Positions 34,959 to 43,669 of a stretch of 64,000 nt of DNA are shown here, one piece after another. The position numbers and the translations under genes were made by a program. Location of the stretch: contig JAHHIL010000005.1 in NCBI GenBank assembly GCA_019358975.1, forward strand, positions 152,157 through 216,156. Reading direction: 5' to 3'. How positions within the stretch are numbered: the stretch's first letter is position 1; each line of letters opens with the position of its first letter. The DNA is from Trichocoleus desertorum ATA4-8-CV12 (GTDB lineage Bacteria > Cyanobacteriota > Cyanobacteriia > FACHB-46). The notes beneath the pieces were generated by a model. The model saw only the letters and a program-made list of their open reading frames with translations. It had not been told where the DNA came from and made no database searches.

Positions 34959-35852
34959 CTAACCTGGGTGGTTATTGTTGTTTGCATCCCCTTCTGAACG
35001 ATGAGCCGATTGACGATGTGATAACTTGCGGCTGGGGGCTGGCTGTTGCCAAATGCCACTATAGATTCGCCAAATGGTCCAGAAGAAGGTGATGACGATT
35101 AGGGCAAAGGCTTCAGGCCGCTTGAGTATTGCTTGAACCTCGGAGTCGCTGGCGATCGCCTGACTGGTATCACTGACTGAGTGATCTGCGACTGAGCGAT
35201 CTGGCTGCTCTGGTTTTGTCTCCTCAGCCTGCATCCTGACTGAGTGTTCAGGCTCTTGTGTGTCTTCTTGAGCCGAGGATGTCTTTGGAATGACGGCTAC
35301 CTCTGTGGGCTGTTCTGGTTCTAGTTTTAGTTCTGGTTCTGGCTCCGCGATCGCAGGTTCTCTGGGTTCTAGTTCTTCGGGCTCATTTTTCAGCTTAGGC
35401 TGCTCATCCAATAACTCTACCGACTCTACAGAAGTTGCTGTATCGAGTTTGGATTCGTCAGGCTCTACTTCCGTTGCGGTTTCATCAGATACGGCCCCAC
35501 CCGACTGAGGAGTAATTTCTGGTGTAGTGGCCTCTGGTGTAATGGCTTCTGGCGTATGGGCTTCTGGCGTATGGGCTTCAGCGATATGGAGGGTCTCTGC
35601 TGTTCCAGTCGCTAACTCACTTAGCTGATCCTCTAGGAATGAGGTTATCAGGAGCGGTGCCATTAGCTCGTTACTAGCAGTTTTGGGTTCATGCTGCCCT
35701 CGCCCAGATTCCTCAGCAAAATGGTCAAACTGTGGTTGCAACTGCGGCTGTACTACCCTCTGCTCTTCTGATTCATGCTGGGCCAAATTAGGTTCCTGCT
35801 TGTCACCCAAAGCACGAATAGTTGATAGGAGTTTTTTGTGTTTGCGGGCCAT
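34959..35852 (-). CDS. Acidic repeat protein with C-terminal membrane helix
   Basis: This 297-residue protein is mostly low-complexity and acidic (Glu, Pro, Thr, Ser), with a basic start (ARKHKKLL). One hydrophobic helix (AFALIVITFFWTIWRIYSGI, about 248-267) lies near the end, followed by a short basic tail. That layout suggests a tail-anchored protein. Residues about 89-113 are five-residue repeats (EAHTP, EAHTP, EAITP, EATTP, EITP) encoded by a 15-base tandem repeat at 35512-35586. No family is recognised. Reading direction is supported by the full-length open frame, the composition and the coherent helix. Confidence 0.55.
   Translation of the reverse strand: MARKHKKLLSTIRALGDKQEPNLAQHESEEQRVVQPQLQPQFDHFAEESGRGQHEPKTASNELMAPLLITSFLEDQLSELATGTAETLHIAEAHTPEAHTPEAITPEATTPEITPQSGGAVSDETATEVEPDESKLDTATSVESVELLDEQPKLKNEPEELEPREPAIAEPEPELKLEPEQPTEVAVIPKTSSAQEDTQEPEHSVRMQAEETKPEQPDRSVADHSVSDTSQAIASDSEVQAILKRPEAFALIVITFFWTIWRIYSGIWQQPAPSRKLSHRQSAHRSEGDANNNNHPG
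35512..35586 (-). repeat. Tandem repeat of 15-base units in an acidic protein
   Basis: Five units of the form ATGGCTTCTGGCGTA with small changes follow one another. Because the unit is a multiple of three, copy-number change would keep the frame. Confidence 0.75.
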
Positions 35853-36272
35853 GATTACGGTTCTCAGAGTTAGTTCTATTCGTCCCGACCCATTAGGGTG
35901 GTTGATAAAACTATTTTCCTCTGAAGATGCCCCCCTATCACATGTACTAACAGGCAGACCTTGAATTGATCCCTAGGGTGATTCCAGCAGATTTAGCCTG
36001 TTTGTTAAACCCTGATTCAGTAGTTGCATGTAGTTGAATACAGCCCTTGAACTATGAGCCAGAGTGATTTCAGTCCAGGTTTGAGGATCGCTACCTCGTT
36101 ACAGCCGCACCCCCGCTATTCTAACGACTAGGATCAACTACTAAGAATTAGAAAAGTTGGGCTTGCAGGAAAATAATTTGGTTTACAGTGGGGTTAAATG
36201 CTGCGCTGCTCTCAGGTTTGATATCGTCTCAACGATTGTCCCCACATCGCTACAAGTCGGGAGAGAAAATTT
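35853..36272. other. Intergenic region between acidic repeat gene and uspA-like gene
   Basis: About 420 bases between divergent genes, holding both promoters. I see no coding segment, hairpin with T-run or known repeat. GGGAGAGAAAATTT before the ATG at 36273 is a ribosome binding site. Confidence 0.45.
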
Positions 36273-36806
36273 ATGTTTCGTAGAATTCTAGTTGCGATCG
36301 ACCATTCCAGTATTAGTAAACAAGCCTTTGAACAAGCTTTAGCTTTAGCCAAACTGACAGAAGCTAACTTGATGTTGCTGCACGTCCTCTCCTATGAAGA
36401 AGAAGGAAGCCCTAGAATCCCTGTGCTCACAGGGCTTGACTCCTACCCCGGTATGATCCGCATGCAGGCTCTAGAACTGTATCAACAACAGTGGCAAAAC
36501 TATGAAAGCCAAGGGCTGGCTATGCTGCGATCGCGGGCACAAGAAGCGGCTGATGCAGGAGTGCGAGTAGAGTTTACTCAAAGCCCTGGCAGTCCGGGTC
36601 GAGCTATTTGTGACCTAGCTCAAACTTGGGGAGCAGATTTAGTTTTAGTGGGGCGTCGGGGCCGATCGGGCTTGAGCGAATTGTTTTTGGGCAGCGTCAG
36701 TAATTATGTGCTGCACCATGCCCCTTGTTCGGTACTCATTGCCCATAGAACTGCAACACACAGCCCAGAAGCAGTATCTCCCGCTCAGGTAGGAGTGGTG
36801 TCTTAA
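36273..36806 (+). CDS. Universal stress protein (UspA family)
   Basis: This 177-residue protein has the Usp fold. It starts FRRILVAIDHSSISKQAF and ends with the ATP-binding motif GRRGRSGLSELFLGSVS near residues 129-145, followed by HHAPCSVLIAH. The G-x2-G-x9-G(S) pattern implies it is of the ATP-binding type. Usp proteins act in the cytoplasm under stress; the specific role is unknown. The C-terminal 20 residues are a polar extension. It is a single gene. Confidence 0.88.
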   Translation: MFRRILVAIDHSSISKQAFEQALALAKLTEANLMLLHVLSYEEEGSPRIPVLTGLDSYPGMIRMQALELYQQQWQNYESQGLAMLRSRAQEAADAGVRVEFTQSPGSPGRAICDLAQTWGADLVLVGRRGRSGLSELFLGSVSNYVLHHAPCSVLIAHRTATHSPEAVSPAQVGVVS

Positions 36807-36883
36807 ACTTGTGTTTTGAGATAGGAAATTTCTCGCTTAAGTGAGTCTAAGTAGGCAGAGCCTAAGGGTGGGCGATCGCAGCT

Positions 36884-37576
36884 TTATGGCGATCGCTGGG
36901 GCATCTCGTCTAAGCCAGAGGTCAGTAGCTGATCAATCACCTCAACGACTCCATCGCCTCGACTGCCTTGGGTCACCCAATGGGCTCGTGCTTTTACCTC
37001 TGGTAGTGCATTAGCCACCGCTACCGAAAGTCCACAGATGTCTAGAAAAGCGTGATCATTCTCTGCATCACCAAACCCAATCACGTCTTGTAGAGATAGC
37101 TCCATGCGTTGGAGTGCGGCCTTCAGTCCTACTGCTTTATCTAGATCAGCAGGCAGAACCATCACTGCGTCTTTATTCAAAATTATCTGTAACTCTAAAT
37201 CTAAATCTTTGATCGTTGCCAATACTGCGGCTTCATGCGGTTGCCACGTTGCGACAATCACGCGACCTACTGTTAAAGGTTCAACTTGGCGCTTTTGGAG
37301 AGCTTGGATGAACGCTTCTGGCGGGCGATCGCCCAACAATTGCTCCTCGCGAGTGCTAGGCCAATACAGCAAAGCTCCGTTTTCTGCCACAATACAATCG
37401 AACCAGTCTATCTGCGGCAGCACCTGAAAGAGGTCATCTAAATGTCTCCCTGTAACCAAAATTAGTTTGCGGCCAGACTTCTGGAGTCGTTGCAACGCAG
37501 CCAGAGTGGTTTCACTGACTTGACCATTTGTTGCTAGGGTGCCATCGTAATCTGAAGCAATTGCTAAATAACGCAT
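36884..37576 (-). CDS. HAD superfamily (Cof-type, IIB) phosphatase
   Basis: This 230-residue cytoplasmic hydrolase has motif I SDYDGTLA with nucleophile D9 and acid D11, motif II LVTGRH near 40, a Lys (DKAVGLKAAL) near 147 and motif IV GFGDAENDHAFL near 167. The cap arrangement is type IIB, as in Cof-like and sucrose-phosphate phosphatases, and the sugar phosphate it acts on is not evident. GAGGAAA just before the ATG at 37576 supports the start. Confidence 0.85.
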   Translation of the reverse strand: MRYLAIASDYDGTLATNGQVSETTLAALQRLQKSGRKLILVTGRHLDDLFQVLPQIDWFDCIVAENGALLYWPSTREEQLLGDRPPEAFIQALQKRQVEPLTVGRVIVATWQPHEAAVLATIKDLDLELQIILNKDAVMVLPADLDKAVGLKAALQRMELSLQDVIGFGDAENDHAFLDICGLSVAVANALPEVKARAHWVTQGSRGDGVVEVIDQLLTSGLDEMPQRSP

Positions 37577-37777
37577 TTTCCTCTACATCACTCGTAACTC
37601 AACTACGTAATTTGTGACAATAGTCTTGACGAAAGACAATTAGCTAATTATTGCTTAACTCAATCCTGTGCTAGCCTGAGAACAAGGATTATTTTCGGCT
37701 GTGTAATTCGTTTTGTTACAAGCGTTTCTCCGAATCTAACTCTCTGCACCTTTTGATTCTGGAGATGCTTCAACCGA

Positions 37778-37981
37778 ATGGCCCAGATAATTCTGAATGA
37801 ACATGAAGGAATTGAGGCAGCAATCCATCGATTCAAGCGGGAAGTTTCGCAGGCAAAAATTTTCCCCGATACAAAGCAGCATCGTCATCTAGAAACGCCT
37901 AGCGTAGAAACGCCGAGCGAAAAACACATAGGCAAAGCCATTGCCAAGCCTAGACAGCCGAAAAAATATTCTCGTCATTAA
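37778..37981 (+). CDS. rpsU: 30S ribosomal protein S21
   Basis: This 67-residue basic protein has the bS21 core EGIEAAIHRFKREVSQAKIF, then a linker and the basic tail AIAKPRQPKKYSR. Cyanobacterial bS21 usually has about 58-60 residues; here the middle contains the doubled ETPSVETPSE, which explains the added length. bS21 sits at the platform of the small subunit near the Shine-Dalgarno duplex. CTGGAGATG upstream is the likely ribosome binding site. It is a single gene. Confidence 0.82.
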   Translation: MAQIILNEHEGIEAAIHRFKREVSQAKIFPDTKQHRHLETPSVETPSEKHIGKAIAKPRQPKKYSRH

Positions 37982-38128
37982 ACTTAAGACTCACTTGATC
38001 GATTCAGCACCGAGTCGCTCTAAAACTTCAGCCTTCACCGTTCTAAAGCTGGGCTTCAGAGCTGCAATCAAAGCTGGAATCCGATACTCCTTCTCTTTGT
38101 AATCTCCTACTACCTCCTAAAGACTCTT

Positions 38129-38503
38129 ATGAATACCAAAGAACTCCAAAGCCGCTACTCAGCTGGTCAAAGGGACTTCAGAAACCTAAATCTGATGGCT
38201 GCGAATCTGAGAAATCTCAACTTCAGTGGGGCTAATTTTACTGGGTCCAATTTCCGAGGCGCTAACCTAACTAGCACCAATTTGAGTCAAGCCAATCTGA
38301 CTGATGTCAATTTCACGGGAGCCAACTTAACCAAAACCAATCTAACCAGAGCCAACTTAAAGAACGCGAATCTGACTCATGTCGATCTCACGGACACAAA
38401 TCTGAATCATGCTTACCTGTCTGATGCCATCATGCCTGATGCAGCTGGGGTGAAGGTAGGCTCTGGTAGTGGTGCTGTGGCTCTGTCTCAAGATGTGATG
38501 TAG
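38129..38503 (+). CDS. Pentapeptide repeat protein
   Basis: This 124-residue protein has about 14 consecutive pentapeptides of the A(N/D)LXX kind from residue 19 to 98 (LNLMAANLRNLNFSGANFTG, and so on), forming a right-handed quadrilateral beta-helix. A short N-terminal helical start and a Gly/Ser-rich tail flank it. No signal peptide or membrane helix is seen, so it is cytoplasmic. Most cyanobacterial members have no known role. Confidence 0.88.
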   Translation: MNTKELQSRYSAGQRDFRNLNLMAANLRNLNFSGANFTGSNFRGANLTSTNLSQANLTDVNFTGANLTKTNLTRANLKNANLTHVDLTDTNLNHAYLSDAIMPDAAGVKVGSGSGAVALSQDVM

Positions 38504-38552
38504 CTAGATATTAGCTAGCTTACTTGTATCCTATTTGCGCCAAATCTTTACT

Positions 38553-38684
38553 CTAGGCAAGTTTCTTCTTTGAGGAGAGTGGGTAAAGGAACTCTTCGCC
38601 GCGCAGGTAGGCATCAAATTCCTCTTCAAATCGGCTCCAACTGGTCGCGATCGAACGCTGCAAGCGGCAGGCTGGAGCTTTTTA
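38553..38684 (-). pseudogene. Remnant coding segment 1
   Basis: On the minus strand an open frame ends at a TAG (38553-38555) and translates to a peptide with protein-like composition, including SRFEEEFDAYLRGEEF and LYPLSSKKKLA at its end. It is interrupted upstream by a stop near 38685 and has no ATG or ribosome binding site. It could be the surviving C terminus of a lost gene; the family is not recognised. Confidence 0.3.
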
Positions 38685-38702
38685 GAAGAGGGGGGACGTT
38701 AT

Positions 38703-38878
38703 TTAATCTGGATCTTTAGCGCTGGGTGTAACTCTTCAAATACATCCGTTTTTGTGCCCCTATCTTTCAGCATTAAGTTCAGCATTAAAAAGTCTGGTTG
38801 GCTTTTCAGTTTCATCCAAGGCTTTAGGACTCCATGCGGTCGTACAACAATGTGACGGTGCGATCGCCATCCATGCTC
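38703..38878 (-). pseudogene. Remnant coding segment 2
   Basis: A 57-codon open frame without a good start ends at 38703 with TDVFEELHPALKIQIK. In another frame just upstream, the peptide DKSMDGDRTVTLLYDRM starts at ATG codons near 38904 and stops. Together they suggest a single ancestral gene broken by a frameshift. It has no recognised family, and chance cannot be excluded. Confidence 0.25.
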
Positions 38879-39458
38879 TTATCCTTAAGCATGCGAGTCG
38901 GGAACATAGATTTATATAAATTCAGAAGATTGCCCTGACTTGAGTACAGCAACTACTCAAAGTCATAAGTCACCAGCGAGCTCATCAATGAATCGTAGTC
39001 TTGAAGATTAGATGAAGTAGAGCTTCAGTAGTATTACGGCTAACTAAGGGTTGTATTCAGTTAATTTCGCCTTGGTTATCCACGAGCTGTTCTAAAAACC
39101 GTAAAAATCCTTACAGCTTTCATGAGTGAAGTAGCAATTTAATGAATTTAGCCTAGTAAAAATCCTTAGAAGTTCTAGAACTAGGATTGCGCTTAGAGCT
39201 GCGCAAGAAGACAAACACTACAAAACGGGTTTAGAGTTAGTGAGCTTTGTCAAGATTTCGACTATAGTGGAAAGTCCTAGAATTGAGACTGGGTGGTAAT
39301 TTCAGAATTGCGATCGCAATTTTTGCCCTCTAGTACCTTCGGTGGTACTGATCTAAGTTGTATTTTTCTAGACGGGCACTTTTGGACTGTTCAAAACGTC
39401 TTCATAAAAGCTTTGTTGAATCAACTCTATCCTTGTCAGGCAATGCCAAAGGTTACAA

Positions 39459-40181
39459 ATGAGTGAAATTCGTGTAGCCCTAATTGAATCTCAAGACCTC
39501 AGTCGGTATGGGATGCAAGCGGCTTTAGGACAAAGTGATCTGATTACCGTTGTAGGTGAGGCAACCAAGGGCCAAGAAGGTCTAGAACTATTGCAGCAAA
39601 CTCAGCCCGATTTAGTAATTATTGATCTGGATTTGCCTGATATCAGTGGAATTGAGGTAATTCAGCAGATTAAAAATCCAGATTCTGAAGCTGAATCCGT
39701 CGATCTTAAAGTTTTGATTTTTAGCACTCAAGCCGATAAAAAACTGGTCATGCAAGCCTTTGCTGCAGGTGCAGATTCCTACTGCTTAAAAGACAGAACC
39801 AATCACCAGGATTTGTTAGAGGCGATTGAGGCGACTTACCGAGGCAATTCTTGGCTTGACCCTGCGATCGCCCGAATTGTGCTGTCCCATTATCAACAAA
39901 CGATTGAGCAAGAGGCTATCAACTCCAACACGGCATCCGTGAGCATTGAATCGATTGATCCAGAAGTGGTACCCATTTTGGGAGCCGATCCTTTAACGAA
40001 GCGGGAGTTAGAAATCCTGGAGTTAATTGTGGGGGGAAACAAAAACGAAGAGATTAGTCAAAAGCTCTATATCACCCTAGACACGGTAAAAACTCATGTC
40101 CGTAATATCCTCAACAAAATGGGAGCGAGCGATCGCACTCATGCAGCGGTTTTAGGGTTACGTTCAGGGCTGATAAATTAA
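39459..40181 (+). CDS. NarL/LuxR-type response regulator
   Basis: This 240-residue two-domain regulator has a receiver at residues about 4-125 (IESQD pocket, phospho-acceptor Asp56 in VIIDLDLPDISG, Lys in CLKDR) and a LuxR-type helix-turn-helix at about 175-238 (LTKRELEILELIVGG, then LYITLDTVKTHVRNILNKMG). It binds DNA as a phosphorylation-dependent dimer. No kinase is adjacent. The second regulator of this type at 49057-49710 has the same architecture. TGTTGAATCAACTCT lies 30 bases before the start. Confidence 0.92.
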   Translation: MSEIRVALIESQDLSRYGMQAALGQSDLITVVGEATKGQEGLELLQQTQPDLVIIDLDLPDISGIEVIQQIKNPDSEAESVDLKVLIFSTQADKKLVMQAFAAGADSYCLKDRTNHQDLLEAIEATYRGNSWLDPAIARIVLSHYQQTIEQEAINSNTASVSIESIDPEVVPILGADPLTKRELEILELIVGGNKNEEISQKLYITLDTVKTHVRNILNKMGASDRTHAAVLGLRSGLIN

Positions 40182-40334
40182 GCGATCGCTAGGTGACGCT
40201 CTGCGACTTTCTTCATCAACATCACCTGATGTGCTGATCTAAGGTTTATGCCGAATGATGGGGTTGCCCCTTCGCAAGAAATAAATATACTTTTGTGAAT
40301 ATAGCAAAACCCGTTTGATCAGCGAGGAGTAAAG

Positions 40335-41819
40335 ATGTACATCGTACAAATTGCCTCTGAGTGCGCTCCAGTCATCAAAGCCGGAGGCTTGGGCGATGTG
40401 GTTTACGGACTCAGCCGCGAATTAGAAACGCGAGGACATTGCGTTGAGCTGATTCTGCCGAACTATGATTGCATGCGCTATGACCACATTTGGGGCTTGC
40501 ATGATGCCTACCGCGATCTGTGGGTGCCCTGGTTTGGTGGCACAATTCACTGCTCGGTTTACTGTGGCTGGGTGCATGGGCGATTGTGCTTCTTTATCGA
40601 GCCTCATTCTCGCGATGATTTCTTTAACCGTGGTTGCTACTATGGTTGCCACGACGACACCATGCGCTTTGCCTTTTTTAGCAAGGCTGCTCTAGAATTT
40701 TTGCAACAGAGTAACAAGCGTCCTGATGTCATCCACTGCCATGACTGGCAGACTGGCTTAGTTCCCGTCATGCTATTTGAAAACTACAAGTATGAAATGG
40801 GACTCCAGCGGGTTTGTTACACCATCCATAACTTCAAGCACCAGGGCTTTGCTGGCAACGAGATTCTTTGGGCCACTGGACTCAACAACGAACCTTACTA
40901 TTTCCAACCCGATCGCCTGCAAGACAACTTCAGCCCCTTCGCCTTGAACTTAATGAAAGGGGGGATTGTTTATGCCAATGCCGTCACCACAGTTTCACCT
41001 CACCATGCTTGGGAAGCGTGTCATACCGATGTCGGGTCTGGTCTAGGCCATACGTTGCATGTGCATCAGGATAAATTTACCGGAATTCTCAACGGTATTG
41101 ATCTAGACTTCTGGAGTCCTGAGGGCGATCGCTATATTCCGCACCACTACACCAAGGACAACCTAGAAGGCAAAGCCCAGAATAAGAAAGCGTTGCGCGA
41201 TCGCCTACTGCTGCAAGATGTAGACAAACCGATCATTGCTTATATTGGCCGATTAGATGGGCAAAAAGGCGTTCATCTAGTGCATCATGCCATTTACCAC
41301 GCTATCCACAATGACGCTCAATTTGTCCTGTTAGGCTCTGCTACCGAAGCGGGAATCAATGCCAACTTCCAGCACGAAAAGAGCTTCTTGAATGACCATC
41401 CGGATGTGCATCTGGAACTGGGCTTTAACGAAGAACTATCGCACCTGATTTACGCTGGGGCGGATATGATTTTGGTGCCGAGCAACTACGAACCCTGCGG
41501 CTTGACTCAAATGATTGGCTTGAAGTATGGCACAGTCCCAATTGTCCGGAGTGTGGGGGGACTGGTGAATACTGTGTTTGACCGCGACTACGACTCCAAT
41601 CATCTGCCCGAAATGCGCAACGGTTATGTCTTCTATGACTCTGACTATCAAGCGCTAGAATCAACTATGAATCGGGCTTTGGGACTGTGGCGGGATTACC
41701 CCAAAGAGTTCCAACGACTAGTGAAGCAGGGCATGGAGTACGACTACTCTTGGAACCATCCGGGTAAGGATTACATCGAAATTTACGATCGCATCCGCCA
41801 CAAGCCAGCCGTCGTATAG
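40335..41819 (+). CDS. glgA: Glycogen synthase (GlgA, starch synthase family GT5)
   Basis: This 494-residue enzyme transfers glucose from ADP-glucose (or UDP-glucose in some GlgA2 types) to the non-reducing end of alpha-1,4-glucan. KAGGLGD (residues 15-21) binds the donor, HCHDWQTGLVP near 135 is conserved, and the C-terminal nucleotide-binding half carries VPSNYEPCGLTQ near 378-389. GAGGAGTAAAG directly before the ATG is a strong ribosome binding site. No other glycogen gene is in the window; trhO follows by about 90 bp. Confidence 0.93.
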   Translation: MYIVQIASECAPVIKAGGLGDVVYGLSRELETRGHCVELILPNYDCMRYDHIWGLHDAYRDLWVPWFGGTIHCSVYCGWVHGRLCFFIEPHSRDDFFNRGCYYGCHDDTMRFAFFSKAALEFLQQSNKRPDVIHCHDWQTGLVPVMLFENYKYEMGLQRVCYTIHNFKHQGFAGNEILWATGLNNEPYYFQPDRLQDNFSPFALNLMKGGIVYANAVTTVSPHHAWEACHTDVGSGLGHTLHVHQDKFTGILNGIDLDFWSPEGDRYIPHHYTKDNLEGKAQNKKALRDRLLLQDVDKPIIAYIGRLDGQKGVHLVHHAIYHAIHNDAQFVLLGSATEAGINANFQHEKSFLNDHPDVHLELGFNEELSHLIYAGADMILVPSNYEPCGLTQMIGLKYGTVPIVRSVGGLVNTVFDRDYDSNHLPEMRNGYVFYDSDYQALESTMNRALGLWRDYPKEFQRLVKQGMEYDYSWNHPGKDYIEIYDRIRHKPAVV

Positions 41820-41909
41820 TTTCAGACCATCCACCATCCACTAACTCTTAGGGTGCATTGCGGTGGTGTGCCCTAAAATGTTTTTAGACGCTTGATTTGC
41901 ACGGGAAGC

Positions 41910-42821
41910 ATGACCGAAATTGTTGTTGCCGCACTCTACAAATTTGTCAGCTTGCCAGATTTTGCTGAGAAAAAAGACGCGCTCTTGGCCTATGGTTTAG
42001 ACCAAGACATTAAAGGCACCATTCTCCTCGCCCAAGAAGGCATCAATGGTACGATTGCTGGATCTCGCTCTGCGATCGCTGGCCTGCTCTCCTTTTTGCG
42101 GGCTGATCCGCGCCTAGCGAATCTAGAGTACAAAGAGTCTTACACGGATACTCCCCCGTTCGATCGGCTGAAAGTGCGATTAAAAAAAGAGATTGTACCT
42201 TTGGGTGTGCCTGAGGTTGACCCTAACGAGAAGGTGGGTATCTATGTCAGCCCGGAAGAGTGGAACGATCTCATTGCTGATCCAGATGTAGTGGTGATTG
42301 ACACGCGCAATGATTATGAAGTGCAGATCGGCACCTTTCAAGGCGCTTGTAATCCCCAAACCGCTTCCTTTCAAGAATTTCCTGACTATGTTCGCCAGCA
42401 TTTAGACCCCCATCGGCATAAAAAAGTGGCGATGTTTTGCACGGGCGGAATTCGGTGCGAAAAAGCTTCCTCCTTTATGCTGGAGCAAGGTTTTGAGGAA
42501 GTCTACCACCTGAAAGGCGGCATCTTGAAATATTTAGAAGCAGTGCCAGCAGAAAGGAGCCTTTGGGAAGGGGAGTGCTTTGTGTTTGACCAACGGGTAG
42601 CAGTGCGTCATGGACTAGAACCGGGTTCTTATGATGTTTGCGTTGCCTGTGGCCGACCGATCTCAGATGCAGACAAAGCTTCAGAAAAATACGAGAAAGG
42701 CATTTCTTGTCCTCATTGTTTTGAGAGCCTGACGGAAGAAAAAAGAGCCCGCCAAGTAGCCCGTCAAAGACAAGTCGAGCTAGCGAAGCAGCGTCATCAG
42801 CCTAGCAGCGTCGAGCCTTAA
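41910..42821 (+). CDS. trhO: tRNA uridine-34 hydroxylase (rhodanese-like, TrhO/YceA)
   Basis: TrhO hydroxylates uridine 34 in certain tRNAs, giving 5-hydroxyuridine. The 304-residue protein has the family N-terminal acylphosphatase-like domain ([20 protein letters not shown]), a rhodanese domain with C177 in [13 protein letters not shown], and a C-terminal Cys-rich part (CVACGRPIS, then CPHCFESL). I chose the ATG at 41910 ([13 protein letters not shown]) over the in-frame TTG at 41892 because the family begins there. Confidence 0.9.
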   Translation: MTEIVVAALYKFVSLPDFAEKKDALLAYGLDQDIKGTILLAQEGINGTIAGSRSAIAGLLSFLRADPRLANLEYKESYTDTPPFDRLKVRLKKEIVPLGVPEVDPNEKVGIYVSPEEWNDLIADPDVVVIDTRNDYEVQIGTFQGACNPQTASFQEFPDYVRQHLDPHRHKKVAMFCTGGIRCEKASSFMLEQGFEEVYHLKGGILKYLEAVPAERSLWEGECFVFDQRVAVRHGLEPGSYDVCVACGRPISDADKASEKYEKGISCPHCFESLTEEKRARQVARQRQVELAKQRHQPSSVEP

Positions 42822-42883
42822 GTTTTAATAGTTTTCAGCCTTGTCAACTCACTTGGAAATCAAGAATAACTAGGGATACTTTT

Positions 42884-43552
42884 ATGAAAGCAAAACATGC
42901 AATCAACGTGCATAAAGGACTGACTGGATTTGTAGTTCTAGGTCTGATGTGGGCCTATCAAAACTTCACGATTGGCCCGTGGATCTATTTGGCACTCCAC
43001 GGCACCTATGGTCTTCTGTGGTTACTCAAAGATCAGCTCTTTCCTGACAAGCAATGGGAACAGGAAATCCCCGCAGGTCAAGGAATTTTTCTGGGAATTT
43101 TTCTGGGTTTGTATTGGGTCGCCCCCTTCTTGCTCATTAGTCGGGGTGTTGTTCCCTCGGCTCCTCTGATTGCCGCAGCCGTTGCCTTAAATATCCTTGG
43201 TGTATTTCTCCACTATGGGAGCGATGCCCAGAAATACTTCACGTTGAAATATCACTCTGGTCTAATTACAGAAGGCTTTTTTGCTCGTTGCCGCAATACC
43301 AATTACTTAGGAGAAGTGCTCATCTACATCTCGTTTGCCCTTTTAGCTCAGCACTGGCTCCCTTTTTTGATTTTGGCTCTGTTTGGAGCAGGTCTGTTTC
43401 TCCCTAATATGCGGAAGAAGGATCAATCCCTATCGCGTTACCCAGAGTTTGCTGAGTACCAAGCGCGTTCTGGCTTGTTGTTGCCTCAATTCTGGCCATC
43501 CAGAAACTCAACTTCAGTCAGCCCAGTTCCTGATTCAGCTCAAAATAGCTAA
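42884..43552 (+). CDS. ICMT/DUF1295-like membrane protein
   Basis: This 222-residue protein has five or six hydrophobic helices and the C-terminal motif GLITEGFFARCRNTNYLGEV followed by a helix and the loop RYPEFAEYQ. The pattern matches the steroid-reductase/isoprenylcysteine-methyltransferase-like fold (DUF1295 and relatives), in which the motif binds SAM or NAD(P)H. The substrate is unknown. It lies 60 bp after trhO on the same strand and may be cotranscribed. Confidence 0.7.
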   Translation: MKAKHAINVHKGLTGFVVLGLMWAYQNFTIGPWIYLALHGTYGLLWLLKDQLFPDKQWEQEIPAGQGIFLGIFLGLYWVAPFLLISRGVVPSAPLIAAAVALNILGVFLHYGSDAQKYFTLKYHSGLITEGFFARCRNTNYLGEVLIYISFALLAQHWLPFLILALFGAGLFLPNMRKKDQSLSRYPEFAEYQARSGLLLPQFWPSRNSTSVSPVPDSAQNS

Positions 43553-43669
43553 CCCGGCGCGATCGCTTAGGTAAACCATCGGAAGTAGCCATAAGCGGCA
43601 CTTTGGCTCCAGGATTTGGGTCTCTATAAGATGTATCCCCTTATCTGAGACTCAATGAGGTGACTGTTT

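Larger units (their letters stand above)
38504..39458. other. Long gap with traces of decayed coding sequence
   Basis: About 950 bases without an intact gene. Two short minus-strand open segments at 38553-38684 and 38703-38878 look like gene remnants and are listed separately. A 13-base direct repeat GTAAAAATCCTTA occurs at 39101-39113 and 39156-39168. A TGTTGAATCAACTCT sequence lies at 39414-39428, in front of the regulator at 39459. Confidence 0.45.

Noticed and set aside
35290..35508. Plus-strand Ser/Gly-rich open frame opposite the acidic repeat gene
   Set aside because: Repeat composition keeps the other strand open; the minus frame is longer and has a coherent membrane helix.
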